From NCBI RefSeq assembly GCF_020184175.1, contig NC_065531.1, positions 70,650,604-70,714,603 of the forward strand: DNA of 64,000 bases, read 5' to 3'. This DNA comes from Aphis gossypii (lineage: Eukaryota > Arthropoda > Insecta > Hemiptera > Aphididae). A model generated the notes under the pieces. It ran no database searches. It was given only the letters and a program-made list of their open reading frames with translations, and was not told the origin of the DNA. The translations under genes were made by a program, and so were the position numbers. This document shows positions 36,700-51,342 of this stretch, piece by piece. Every line of letters starts with the position of its first letter. Positions within the stretch are counted from its first letter, which is position 1.

Positions 36700-39600
36700 C
36701 TTGTATGTATACCTACTTGAATACAACTTAACTTTACGTGTATTCACGATTAAAGAGAAAAATTGAAACAACGATTGATAATAATTAGTCATTGTTATTG
36801 AAAACTTACCCATATAAACTCTTGTAAATGGCCGGAAACAAAACAGGAACATTTACCAAAAATAAAATAGTATTTACCTATATGTTATTAGGTAACATAT
36901 AATATAATAATATACTGATTATTGTTTATCTTTCGTCAATAATTAATTTAAGCCACCGTGCGATTAATTACAGACCTAAGTTAAATTAAAATTGAAATAT
37001 TTTATACGTATTTAACTAAGTATATAAATAAATTAGTTAAAGAATAAAAATTAATAAATATATTTTCTAACACGTGTTAATTATAAATTTATAAATAATA
37101 GTAATTACCTACCTAGATATGAATAATAAATTATTATTTTAACTTATTTTACATGTTATGAAGATATATTTAGATGTTTTATTATGTTATGCTTCAAATA
37201 TATTTACACACTCAAAGTATTAAAACTAGTAGTTATTATAGTTAAGAAAAATAAGCAAGTAAATTATTTGTATAATATATTTTAGAGTTTATATATGTAC
37301 TGTCATTATGCATTAAATTAAAGGTATTAAAATTTTTATTTACAAAACGAACACAATTATATTATATATACAATTTGAATAAAATTTATAACATTACAAA
37401 TAATAAATTACATACTTTATAAAAAAAAATAAATCTAATAATTTTAACTAGGTACACTTATAAGTTATAACCTAAAAAAAAAGGATTTTTATAGGCATTA
37501 AAATTTAAAATACGATTTGTTTATTTTGACCAAGTAAAGCGATAACTATAATAGCTGATTATATTTTAATTCAATGTTTAAATGTTATGATTATGGATCT
37601 TCATTGAAATTTACTCAAAAGAATAAAAATTATTAATTTATAGTTAAAACTAATTGTACTGGTTTTTTACAAGTACAACGATGTTGATGATGTTGATATT
37701 ATATAATTGTATTCTTTAAAAAAAAATGACCTATTATATACATTAGAAAATAGCTATAAAGATTAATATTATAATCAATAATTTTAATTAAAAAAATGAA
37801 TTTGGAATCAAATATTAATAAAACACTTTTTAGTTAAATTAATAAAATATTTAAATAATTGACTAGACAGATATTTTAAGACTTTAACTAGATTAATAAA
37901 AGTACACTAGGTATTTGGATGCTTAGCATAAAATAATAATATTATTCAGTGTTTTAGTAATGAATTAACCCTTATAAATTACGATTAGCTTCTCGTGAAT
38001 CTCTGAAATTAAATAATTAATAAAACGGCAATTATCGCTAAATAAACATCCGACACAATGAATTTACATAATAATACGTACGGCTTCATTAAATATTAAA
38101 GTTTAGTTTGTCGAGTCACGTAATCCACAATAGCATTTAACACAATTAGTCTTGTCAATAATTAGGTAGTTTTTAATCTGATGAAATTGAATGGATGATA
38201 AATTTGTTTTTGTTATCTATGTACCTAGTATTACCATTATTATTATTATTATATAAACAAAAAGTAAAAATAAAATTAAATTGCGTATCATTTTAATTTT
38301 GTTTCAAATACCGAGGGAACTTTTTATTCATTTTGAACACTAAATCCTTGAATTGTGATGCTCAAAGTACTCGAAACTGGTGACTTTTAAATGTAATAAA
38401 GTTATAGGATCATAAAAATACAAGTTTTTCTTTCTCTCCTTTATGTATATAGTCATAACATTTCATTCAAGCATTGTGTTTCTACGTACAAACAATATCA
38501 CTATATAACTTCGGAAATATTATGAGATGAATTTGTACAATTGTGACCTTTTCAAACAAAAAGATTACAGTGGTAAGTTGGTGGGTAGAAACAGAGGGGC
38601 TAACAGGTATCTTTATCGTACAAAACAAAGTATTGTTGAAAAGTTGAACCACTCCAAATAAACTACAAAGTTCGACGTACACGAAAATCGGTACTGAAAT
38701 TCATTTGACCCTACAAATGCGTATTTTTTCCGTTATTTTTTTTTTGCTTACAAAATATTTTATCCATTATTTTTTTTTAAAAAAAAGAATAAAAATAAAA
38801 CTTAGTAGACTCATTACACTTATTTTCTAAAGATGAATAATATGATATGTTTCAAGGCTTAGAATAATTGTATAGGAAATATTAATTAACAGGAAAAACA
38901 TAAGTATACAATGAAAAGTAATAACAATTAAAAAAACAAATTTAATATAGATGCCATTTGTTTCTGTATAAATAACATAGTTTAGTCATAATATAATATA
39001 AGAGTATATTTTATTTATATCTAAATTATCAGTACTAATCATAATAGACAGTTCATTTCTAAACAATTTAAAGTAAATTAAAAAAACAAAATAAATACTT
39101 TTATACAATATTATTTATTATTGCTATAATATTTAAGTTTTTTTTATAAACAGAACAGTTGATCATAACTCATTACTCTTAATATTTCACAAATTATTTT
39201 CTTTGAAACCTTGTGAATATTTTTACTCATTATGACATGTCAAGAAATACGGTCAGGTTCCGTTATTTTTATTACCATTACAATGTTTTATGGACTTTTA
39301 AAATATGCTGCCGTGACAGCAAATTAACTATTAAAATGTGTTTTAAATTTAGTTTAAAATATGACTTCAAAGTTCAAACAAACGGAAAAAAACTTTGATT
39401 TCTTTATTTAATTTAGATGGCATTTAGGTTAATCCTATTTAATAAATATTTATGATCACCATAAACTTTTTCACAATTTATTGTTAACTATATATTTTAA
39501 TAAATTTATGAATGTGCACATTTTGTGAAAAAAGTAAATAGTTATAAATGATTAATACAATTTATAATTGGTTGTTTTTAAAGTTAAAATACAAATTATT

Positions 39601-42600
39601 ATAAACGTAAAATACAAAATAAATAGCATAATTTAGTGACTAATCTTTATACAATTCATTAATGAGCAATATAATATTATAAGTTATTTAGTTTATTAAA
39701 TTAAGATTTTTAACTTAATAATTCAATCTATAAATTAGTTTTAACCATAAGTAATTGGGCACTAAGTTTATAAACATTTTTAGAAAAATCGGGAAGTTTG
39801 ATGACATTTCGTACACATATTATATACTATATATTAAATAATAATATAAACTTACTGGAGTAAAAAATACATAATTTCGAAATATTATATTATTTAATCT
39901 GGTTGTTTGTTCATATTAAATGAGTAATTAAACAATACAATACAGTTAAATTTATAAATATGTATTAAATATAATCGATTTTATAAATATTGTATTTAAA
40001 ATTGAAGCTAAACTTTATTGTTGGGAATAACTAATATGAAGGTAATTAATATGAATCTATGAAAAATATTGTAGAAGAAAAGGCTGTAATCTGATAATAT
40101 TGTGAAAATTTTCACGAATATGAATTTACCCAGTGTAATGTTTAAACGGATATAATATATTTTATCCAGGTGAAAGGATATGATTTGTTACACATTGCAA
40201 ACAGACGAAATACGATAACTTTAAATTAAATTATATAAAAATCTGAAGTTATAGATGCATGTAAATATTTGTTTTGTTCGGTCGTGTAAGCTGATCAAAT
40301 GACTTTTGAGTTATAGATATTTCCAATTCTATTTTACCGTAATTTAATGTTTAGTTTAAATACAATAAACCGTATTAATATAAATAGTATGTTATTTTCA
40401 TACTTAAATATTACTTATAACAATGTAGAAATCTAAAAAAAAAGTTTATACGAATAAAAAACGATGCTTATAATTAATACATCAGTATATTTAGTAATTA
40501 AATATAGCCTGATTGAAACGATGCTAACTTATCGAACTAAACTCAAAGAAAACCAATTTTATTATAGGTACCATCTTGACTTGTTTCAATTTATCAGTAT
40601 AATTATGAATAATAAATAGTGATAACCGTATTAATAAGGTTAGGGTTAGGTTCATAAGACGTTTTAAAAAAGAAAAAGTACTGTTGAAGAAAATGTACAG
40701 CCTTTATTAACTTTATACACATGTTTACAAGACTTAAAAAGCTAGGTACTTTCTTTTCACAGTGAATACAATACAATCTATGGTAAAAAAGTTATAATGG
40801 ATATACAATTTATATGGAACCTATTGTTTGACGAATGAAACACATGGCTGTGACAATTGTAAATGATAATCACCTGTTCAGAATAAAACGTAATTGTATA
40901 GTGATATAAAATTCTGAAATATTTTAGGACCGATATAAAATACCGATAAAATATGTACAAACGTTTTACCGATTTTCGATAAAATAAAAGTAGATATCCA
41001 TTTAAATTTAATGTAATATAATATTTCAAAACAAAATATCATATTCTTATTATTTCAGATAAAAAGAGCATAATACAGAGTATATTGGTTTACTTTTAAA
41101 TTTTAAATTAAATTAAATTTAAACCCTGAATGTTTATGGTTAAACAATTTTAAAAATATTAAATAAAAAGGTCATAAATGATGATAATCAAGTATTTCAA
41201 TTTTTTATATCGGCACAAACATTATAAAAACATAATATATTTTATAAGCTGCGTGATTATTTTAACATACTAAGCACAAATAATTTCGATAAGTTTTAAT
41301 ATTTTTAAATTCCAAACGGAATGATGAATAATGAGTGTATTGATTTTACAATAGTCTGTGCGTGTGTGACGTGTGTATGTGTGTTTTTTTGTATTAATCA
41401 CCACTCATCACCTTTTGGAGTAATACAAATTAAACGAAACTACAATTTTTATACAAAACCAATATTTGAAAAAATCGATTTTTTTTTTTTTTTTGATTTA
41501 ATTCAAAAATAAATTTTATAGATACTTGAAATTTTCATTTAATATTTATGTTAGAATTTTTTATAAATAGAATACATTTTTAAATAATGTGATAATTTAA
41601 AATTGTTGAACTTCTTATAGATATTTAAATATTTAATATATTTTTTCAATCTATTTTAATAAAAAATATTTAAGCAAATTTTTACTTAAATTGCAATATT
41701 ATGAAACATACTTATGTGGTATAGATTGACGGCCGTCTCTGCTAATAATCTTTTTTTTGTATTCAATGATTTAATATAATCTATATTATTTCGTAATTAT
41801 TACATTGTTTCACTTGATAAATACTTTACAGCATAGCGGTACTTACTTACTTATCGTTCAACATTTTAATTTATTCAACCGAAGTTCATAATATAATATC
41901 CGACATTGGCATATGATATTAAAAATACATCTTAAACGTTTTAAACGTCAAAAACATCAAAATACTTTTTTATTAACTTGTTTATAATTTTTTCTAACGC
42001 TTATCTTTTTAAAATGATGAGAGTTTAGTGTTTACCTTAAAAGAATCACTTTTTATATAATAATATAAAAGTATAAATATGATTCTGTAATAATATATTA
42101 TTGCATATTAATATAAACTCTGTTGAATATTACAATATATTGACATTCAACTTAAGTGTTTTAGGCGTTTTTTTTTTAAGACTAAATATGGATTTTAAGA
42201 ACACCGTTTTTTTTCAACTGCACATAATATAATATAATGCTTTGATACATTGAATCAGCTTTTATATTATTTTATGTGCAGCATATTATTTTATGTTGTT
42301 AACGATCTGAGATAAATAAGAAAACATGTATTACAATGATAAAAATATATCAATTTGTTGTATTTATGATACTTATAATGTTATAATAATATTTTATGTA
42401 ATATATAATATATAGGATATAGGTTATTCGTATAAATGTAAATGTATAGTGTATATTATATAATATTAAATAATATTAAATAATTATAAATCTGTATAGG
42501 TACTATATGCAATGCATGCTATGCATATTCCGTTGGATAAAATAAAATGGTTTTAGCAATTAAATATTCAAGTGTTTTTTTTTTGATAATAAATATGAGT

Positions 42601-44679
42601 AAAAAAAAAAAGAAACATTGTACGATTGTCTTATTCACGAATGAAAACTGAAACAAATACTTAATAATACAATATTTATATACTGAGTGTACTCAGTGTC
42701 ATTTTTTTCTTTGGGGTGGAGGAATGTCTTCCATGTTTGAATACTTAAAATAAAATAACTGAATATATTAGTAATATTAATTCATTCTTATCAAAATAGT
42801 TATATCCAAACTGCATGAATGACATTAATTTTATTAGATCCAACGACACATTTAGAGGTATATTTTTAAGCTAAATTTACACTTTATCAAGGAATTATTT
42901 GAACTTTACTGTGTTATTAAATAATATTTTGGGGTTTCTCCAAAAAATCACTTAAAACATAATTGTATATATATATATAAAAAACTTCACTTATTATTAT
43001 CTATAATGATACTTTAGGAAAATAATATATTTTAAGAACAAAGACAACATTAAAATATTATTATGTGTTTTAGCTGAACGAATTTAGACGAATTGCTTTG
43101 TGCCAACAGTTGCTCTGTGTTCCGATTACATGGGAATGATTTCGATCGTTTTTCTCTTATTAAAACAATATATTATTATTATAACCGAACGGTCGTTTTA
43201 ATTATATTCATCGAGACGCACGTTTATAATAATTGCAAACCAATAATAACAATAGAGAGGGAAAGTTTAATTAATAATGCAATCTGATCAGCAGAACAGA
43301 AGGAATACTCACAAAATAATCATAGCCAATGCATTTTGAATTAAATTTTGAACCACCGGAACTTACAAAGACCATTTTTTTCTTCTTTTGTGTTAGCAGT
43401 CTTTTTAACTTTAGATAAGCATCATCAACCTGATCGCGGTAGACGTTTTTTTTTTTATTTACCAGTCACTCGTGCTGATCTCTTTTAGTTATTTACCTTT
43501 TGATCGTTAAACGAACTACTGTACAATGTGCAATTATATGTTTGCTATATATAAATAAATGTTCGCAGATTACTATTATTATTGCGTTTTCATGTAGAAT
43601 TAATAAAAAAAACAACAACAAATACTATTATTAGAAATACATTAATTTAATGTATTGTTTAGATTACTGTATAATTCAATCACGACATAATAAAATACTT
43701 TTATGTATTTTTTTTTGTTTTGTAATTTTATAACAATATCTATAGTTTTGTTTATACTTCAACCAACGTTTTCGATTTTATTGTATCAGATTTGACCCGT
43801 ATGACTGAATAAAAAGTTTTTATGTTATATTATATTATATGGTAACCTAACCAGACCTCTTAAAAAGAATTGGTATATAGTAGTACTCTATCCCTTTTAA
43901 TATTTCATCTTGGGCACACCAGTGAGTGATTTCAACACTAATACCTCCTGATTCCTTACCTACATCAAATTCGCTTATTGTACTCACTGTTTATCGTACA
44001 GATTATAAATTGTAATCTTTTAATTAAATAAAAAAAAAATCTATATTACTTGAACTTTTGAAATAATAATATATTGTTCTTATTATTTTTAATTATGTAT
44101 ATTTAAATTACAAAATATTGTAAAACTGATAATTTGAAAACTTCGACAAAAAAACATTAGTTGAAAATTATTGAGGTGGGATGCAAACTTTTGAAAATAA
44201 TATGTCGTCTAATTTATATCAAAATATATCCTTGTGAAATAATATAAAACATGTTTTACGATTGGTTTTAACTTAAATCAAAGATATTGCAATTAAAATA
44301 TAATTATAAATAGTTCTATATACAATAAGATGATAATATTATGATATGTTCTACGTAGGACGTAGATATAGGTAATAAATATTAAATAATAAAAAAACAC
44401 TGTTTATTTAATATCATTATTAAAAAAGACTCAGTTATCTGCTGATCAATGGCAAAATCAAATAGAATAAGAAATGATAGAGAGCTCGCAAATGTAAAAC
44501 GATAAAAATTCTTTAATAATATGTATATTTGCATGCCATTTTTCCATAATATACGTTATTATTGTCGTGTATTAATTGCCACGTTATCCCAGATGCCATT
44601 ATCCGTGTAAACAATAATAATGATATGTATTAATGGACTTTTGCCTAAAAAACTTTTTGTTTATACCATATAATGATGT
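36700..44679. other. Long AT-rich region; no gene seen
   Basis: Extremely AT-rich for most of its length, consistent with a long intron or intergenic spacer. It contains a repeat end at 41.73 kb. All frames are short and AT-composed. No tRNA-like A/B box pair was seen. Confidence 0.45.
41729..41775 (-). mobile_element. Terminal fragment of the same DNA-transposon-like repeat
   Basis: The minus strand reads AAAAGATTATTAGCAGAGAC and then GGCC, matching the terminal motif (A)CGATTCTGAGCGGAGACGG in diverged form, followed on the plus strand by TTGTATTCAATGAT. No opposite end was found. Confidence 0.35.
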
Positions 44680-44789
44680 ATAATGCCTATACACGAATAT
44701 AATATTTTTGTTTTTCTCGCGTCGTACATCTCGATGACATCCCACAGCCACGTTAACACGCGCTTTGTGTTACAACTATTACACTTGCG

Positions 44790-44812
44790 TTTATTATTAT
44801 TATTATTATTAT
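44790..44812 (+). repeat. (TTA)n microsatellite
   Basis: Seven or more TTA/ATT units. Confidence 0.9.
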
Positions 44813-44863
44813 GCACGTGCTTGTATCCATCACCCTTTCCGGTCCCTGTGGTGGTGTCTCGCG

Positions 44864-44893
44864 ACTGATGATGAATGTGTTTTCATCATCAGT
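44864..44893. other. Perfect 12-bp inverted repeat (hairpin)
   Basis: Arms ACTGATGATGAA and TTCATCATCAGT around a 6-base loop TGTGTT. It is GC-mixed and therefore less likely to be chance than the many AT palindromes here. It could be an RNA hairpin in a 5' UTR or a protein-binding palindrome. Confidence 0.6.
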
Positions 44894-45893
44894 AGCAGTT
44901 GTCAGTCGTATAACTCGTATATATATACATGTTTTTTCAGACCAAGCTTCTTCTCAAGCTTGTATTGACGAGATATACAGTGAGAGTGAGTGAGAAGGAT
45001 GAGGGTGCGTAAACGAAAACAACGTCGTGGTCGTCACTCGGGCGGCACATTCGACGGGGTGTGGAGTTGCGATAATATAGCCACCGTTGTAGATTCGGCT
45101 CACGTACTTAGCGAAACGCGCGACCCTCGTTTTCGCATAATCGGAAAAAAAATACCTCCACGCGGTCGTTACAACTTCTATAGGTATGACGCTTCTACCA
45201 TTGTCATCGTTACGTTTTCTTTTTTTATATTATTATTTTTTTTTTGTCTCTCTTCTTGTCTTATACTTATATTTTCTACTCCCCCTTTGTCTCTTCCACT
45301 GTCTTTTGTTCTCCGTCCAAACCGGTTGTATTTGTGTAGTGTCGATTTAAACGGCCAATTGGTATATTATGCACTATCATCATAGTATATAGGACACCTC
45401 TTAAACCATCAACACAATCTACCAGAATGTCAAGTCCACGAAAGTTTCACGTACGACTCGGAACGAGTGAAAAAAGTTCTGACGCGGATTCCCAAACGAA
45501 CCTTCGTAAGGACCGAACACATGACCGGATTTCGAAAATAGTTTTAACTGGGGTCAATAAATACTCGTCGGAGAGCGGCCTATATATATAATAGAATACC
45601 AGTATAATTTTCTACTGAAGTTGAGTTCATTCTTGAGTACGGTTTATTTTGGGTCAGACTTCGCAGCATACTCATTTCAATATAATTTTTTTTTCCTCTA
45701 AACGACATGCGTATCTATAACCATGATAAAATAAAATATCAATAAAATCATCAACAATTGTTAACCCCAGGTAAAAACATAAAATAATATTGTTGTTGCG
45801 TGTGTGATTGTATTGAAGTTGTTCTTCGATATAATATTGAAAATGGTATAAAATACGTGGATATAGTTTTCACAACTAAATAAGTACGGTTAC

Positions 45894-46039
45894 CAGTATT
45901 CTCAAGAATTCCCACCACGTCAGATAAACCATTTTCAATTTCATATAATTTTATACAAGTGTCTTTGAATTGAAACTCTATGATCGATAATATTTGATCG
46001 TTTACGGTTAAATATAAAATGCTAGACAAGATACAAAAC
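45894..46039 (-). other. Exon-like open segment of unknown gene
   Basis: On the minus strand an acceptor AAACCGCTTAG is followed by 146 open bases ending AATACTG|GTAACC. The translation includes NDQILSIIEFQFKDTC and IKLYEIENGLSDVVGIL, a protein-like composition with alternating hydrophobic and charged residues. It lies in a longer open frame (45751-46101). No family is recognised and no neighbouring exon was found. Confidence 0.2.
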
Positions 46040-48025
46040 CTAAGCGGTTTGAAAAGGCTATTAAGTATAAAGGTATTAAGTTGTGAAGTAAATAATATCA
46101 TATAGCTATAGAAAAAAAAACTATCGTCATTTAAACGTTAATATGAAATATATATTATTGCCAATAATATGCAAAGTATTCAATAATTGTTGTATATTAT
46201 TAGTATATTATGTTAAAATTTAACCAATAATAAATATTAAATTAAAATATAATACAAAAATTAATTTAATTAAGAAAATAATTAAAAATAAAATATATAA
46301 TATTTATCTATTTAGGTATAATATAACTATTGAAAATTTAAATTTAAGTTAAGTTGATTAAATCTCTTAGATTGTTTGAACGTTTTATCGTTAAGATTTT
46401 ATATTCGTACTTATGGCAGTACAAAATATGATACATAATACTTATTAATAGAATAATTATTAATATTTTTAGATAAATAAAAAAATTATTACTTACATGT
46501 TTATTCAAATATACATTATAATTTATAGATAAACCTAACAATAAAATATTATAAGTGGTTATTTAAAAAGAAAAAAAGAATTTTAAATTCTTAGGAAATC
46601 AGTTTATTTATAAAACGTACATATATTATTTTAATTTATATGGCATAACGTTTTCATTGTATGTTTAAGTTATACTAAAATATAGGGCGGCGTTGTGTAT
46701 ATGCAATATTGCTACACCAAAGCAAATTTTCTAGAAAATAATTAGCATAATTGCGGTAGGAGACATGCAAAACGGTTAAATCAATATTAAAAGGTAACAA
46801 ATACACGAGAAATAATGGTACAGTTAATAAAATATTATAAAATAATTTATATTATACAATATTGGTAATATTAATTTAATTAAAAAAAAAGAACACAATG
46901 TAACCTTCTCATAAGGAAATTGGGTTCTGCAATTGTCGTAAAATTAAGTATTAAGTGTATGTACATTGTATCTAATAAATACAAATAAATAAAATAATAT
47001 TAATAATATTAAAGTTTAAGAAGATTATATTAATTTTAAATATATTATCTGTATTTTTATTTTAAATTTACATAAGAAAATAACTGTATTCAATTATGTA
47101 TTTCATAAATAAATATAACCATGCAGATCAGGTATTATATTATAAAGAAAGCAAACATAATATTTCAATAACTCACTGGTACGATTTTATTACCTAATAT
47201 TTTAAAATATAACTTTAAAATGTGGTATAGAATTGATTCTCATGAGTAAAATAGGGAACAATAATCTATGTATTTTACAATGTACAATCTACATGTAAGA
47301 TATAACATAATAATAATATTCAATAATATTCAAATTGAAGTATTAAAGTAGGAACAAGCTATGGAAACTAAGTATAGGTTATGTTAGATTTGTCACTATT
47401 CTCACAGTGAGTCGTTGGTAATATACAAGTAGATTAATATTTTATGATTATTGCTAATTTTTTTTTCAGTGATTGGAAGTTTTAACTTGACAATAGTCAT
47501 TTAAATTCAACATCATAATATTAAGAAAATATTTGTAAAACCGATGATTCTAAATCAATAATAACAAAAACTGACAACTGTTTTGATGTAGCTATATTAT
47601 CGTTATCGTGCATGATCTTCATGCATATGGATACACTATTAATATCATTAATATGATCATTGAGCTTATCAAAATTCTAAGTCTTTGTGGTGGAATGAGG
47701 ATTAACGTAGCAGTAGAGGAATCCAAGAACAATTTTTAACAGGTATTTCACGCTTTGGAATAATTAAAATTAATTTCTCTAAAACAGTTTCCACTGTACA
47801 GCCGCGGGTGACATCCAAGTGTTACTTAAGACCCTCCAAAAAATTACTGTCGTCATTGCTGGTGAAACCTACGGTGGGTTACATTTGCGTCGTCTGATCT
47901 TTTGAGTCTTGACGTAATTAAAACTTTCGCAATTAAAACTTTAAAACAATTTTCGCTTTATGAGGATATCGTCCCGTTGTTTGTTTTATTTTCCGTATAA
48001 TACATTTTTTCATTCATCCTTCCGT

Positions 48026-48051
48026 TTATTATTATTATTATTATTATTATA
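48026..48051 (+). repeat. (TTA)n microsatellite
   Basis: Eight or so TTA units. Confidence 0.9.
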
Positions 48052-51000
48052 TTTTATTTATTATTTTTTTTTGTTTTTTTTTTCACACTCCGTTTCTACC
48101 ATCACCGCACTGCAACAAGTCTAAACCGGAAAATCTCTTCGTGAAAAGATTCTATCAATTATTTGTCACCCTCAGGGGTCGAACACATTTTTTGAGTGTG
48201 TACGTTGTTATTGTTGTCCTATAAGCACCATCCTCCTTACACATCGACTGTCATACTCCACGTCACACTTGGCCGATGAGGTATCGTGAATTATCATTTT
48301 TTCTCTACATACAAATAACTAAAAAAAAAATAGAATAATAAAATAACCTATTTGTTATTCTACTTGAAGAAAATATTCATTCCAATGGGACTTATAATAT
48401 CTGATGTCGATTTACTGAGATCCATTGTTTACATTAAATCTAAAAATATTAGTTCCGGAAGTAAGTCTACTAAAAATATAAAACTATACCAAAAGTGTTT
48501 TTGTATTATATATACCTATAAACTTTTGTAGTTATCATAATTCATAATTATGAACTCTATACAGTCAAGTTCTATTGGCGTATTTTAAAATAGTTTTTAC
48601 ACGACATTATAGTATACAAATTGAAATTTTTGTTTAATTTATTATGAATATGTACAATCTTTATTGATTATTGATGCAGAGTAAGTATATGGAATATAAA
48701 GAAGGACGAGAAACCTAAATATGAGTTATTTGAATAAGTAGCTCCTTTAATAAAACTCAACTTGGAATTAAAAAATTAAAGTATATAAATCAAAGCATGT
48801 TACAGCACCACTTTTTTTTGAATCGGTGACGAGGTTTTCCAGAAAATGGAAAAGGTAAATATAAATTCATTTATAAGCGAATTAATATGGTGGTACAATA
48901 TAGGTTAGGTTAGTACAAAAAAAATAATGTAATTTTGTCCTCAATTGTTATTAATTCTTAAGCTTTTGTGAAGGGTTAGGAGATGGAAAATAAGTGAAGC
49001 GTTTATGATTACAAGTGTGCATAAGCACAACTATAGGCCAATATTTTTGATCCTATACAAATAGTAAACAATTACCAGAACTCTAGAATTTTCACATTAA
49101 ATTTATATTATCATTTATTTTAAATTTATAGTTATATATTATATTTCAATATGAATAAAACGGTTTCAGCTTAAGAAAATAAAATTGCCATTTCCATTTA
49201 TTTTTAGTGTGATTTTTCTGTCAAGTAAATTATGTTTATTTAAATTATTACTAATTCGGAATGACACGGTTTAATTCCTTGATTACTCAAATCAATATTT
49301 ATTTATATGCAACTGAATATTTTTTAAATCAGGCTAATTTTAAATAGAAGTAGTTCAATTTAAAACTTGAAAACTAAATTTGTCAATTATTTATTTTTAA
49401 GTATTTTTTAGTTAATAAACAAATCTGTACATCTTAATATATTATTATTAATTGTTTAATTTAATTAGAAAAAAAAAACAATAAAAATGCATGAAAAAAC
49501 AATTTAACAGTTCATTTATGTTACAAAAAATATTTATTATAAACAATATAAACGATCTCGCATTTATCTTACATACTACTATAAGTACTACTATATAGGT
49601 ATCATACAGCATTTTTATATTTATTTCATATAACTAAAATACAATAGAAATTTATTTATTTATTTTCAAAGAGTAGTGCACAAGAGTATCCATTGTTTTA
49701 TAGATTAAGTTTAATTAATTGGCTAATAGTTTAATTATTTTGCTAATACATTTCATATTGCATAAAAGGTATTGTTAAAAAAATAGTATTTCAACTTAAT
49801 AATATTCTTGTAGATACTCTAGGAGATTAATCTCTTATCAATACTAAGATCTCAATATTTAACTAAATAAGAAAAAAGGATAGACAAATAAAACCGAACA
49901 AAATTTTTTCAATCATTATTCAATGCAAAACATGTATTATAAATTATAATCAATATTTTCGATTTTTTATTTATTATTGATCTCGTATATAAGAAAACGT
50001 TTTATATTAAGGATGTATAAAGATAACTAAATTATCTTAGAAGAGACTTATGTCATGTTATACCGTTCTATTTATTTGAAAAAGTAAACACTTATCGACT
50101 TTGTTCGACCTATGTATCGTGTGCATATCGTGTGCGTACCGTTTGTATAAACGAGAGTTAGTTTACTTTTTAATTGTTATGTTCGCACACAGTTCGACAT
50201 GGATTTGCACGTAACAATCTAGTTTGATTCAAATTTACAGAGAAATTAATACAACTTGATACACTACGTAGACATATCTAGATATCTATTTACTATTTAA
50301 GTTAGGTAAAGTATCAACTTAATCGTGATTTACGTATTTTTTTCCATCCAGCACATAAGTTTTGTTGCTCATACTATTAATTTAACCTAACCGTATCCAA
50401 CATAAAACACCAGTACTTACTGTCACGATTGTGTTTTTTTTTATGTGAATGATTTTAATAAAAACCTATTCATAGATTAATGATTGTTAATAGTTATAAG
50501 ATTAACTGCATACTCGATGCGTGGCGGTTACATAATGTGGTCCAATCGTCTTCACCTTTCAATTTACTTAATTTAAGATACTATTTATATCTAGTAATAA
50601 TTTACTAGAGGGCTCCGCTAAAATATATTTTATTATATACTTCATTACGATTATGAACTCTCGTGAAGGTATAGATAGTTACTAACTCAGGATAAAAAAA
50701 AGAAAGAGTATCCTGCATACTGTATACAGATACATCGGTACATGGGTATGTCTTATAGCTACTATCACATAACATGTTATTTTATCTTATCTTATCGCAT
50801 AAGTAACGGTTTCGTTCATGAAATTCTCGATGTCCAGCACAAATGGTAACACTCTTCGTGTCACACAAAAATCAGAATGACCTACAGCTTATATACATGT
50901 CAAAATAATCTATGACGTAAATACGAGTACATTTATCTTAACATATAAGTTTAATTTAATAAAGTATTTTAATTTAAATTAATAATTTGAAAATAAGTTA

Positions 51001-51342
51001 ATAGCAATTCAAATAAATAAATGAATTATGTTACCGTCCTTATAAATCTAGTCGAAGTAGGGAGACAATTTATTTGCTTAAGAACAGATAACTTACAATT
51101 TATTTAATATTCGTATCTAATGGACCGTTCTTTTAGACTTATCCTTAAAGGACTTATTAAATCCATTAATTCCATGTCGGAAACTAGGAATTCAATCTGA
51201 CATTTTACCTATTATGTCTCGTGCAGGAACTTAGATTCCACTTCAGCGCTTACTGCGTTAAATTTTTTTTTTAAATTTATAAATTAAATTTTTATAGCTA
51301 CAAGGGGATTACTTTATTGAACACATGGTACAATGTGCTATC

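Larger units (their letters stand above)
44680..45560 (+). promoter_or_regulatory. GC-richer island: candidate promoter and first exon
   Basis: Contains a TTA microsatellite, a perfect 12-bp hairpin, and an ATG at 44999 that opens a basic 61-codon frame (MRVRKRKQRRGRHSGG start) ending CTATAG|GTATGA at 45183, a possible donor. Read through, the frame continues into a hydrophobic, low-complexity tail to 45385. The N-terminal part has charged residues and some complexity, but I recognise no domain. It could be coding, a 5' UTR, or chance. Confidence 0.25.
45561..51342. other. AT-rich region; one weak exon candidate
   Basis: Mostly AT-rich. The minus-strand exon-like segment 45894-46039 is listed separately. 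Patches of higher complexity at 47.67-47.9 and 48.08-48.3 kb contain no continuous frame. A (TTA)n tract occurs at 48.03 kb. No other feature was supported. Confidence 0.4.
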
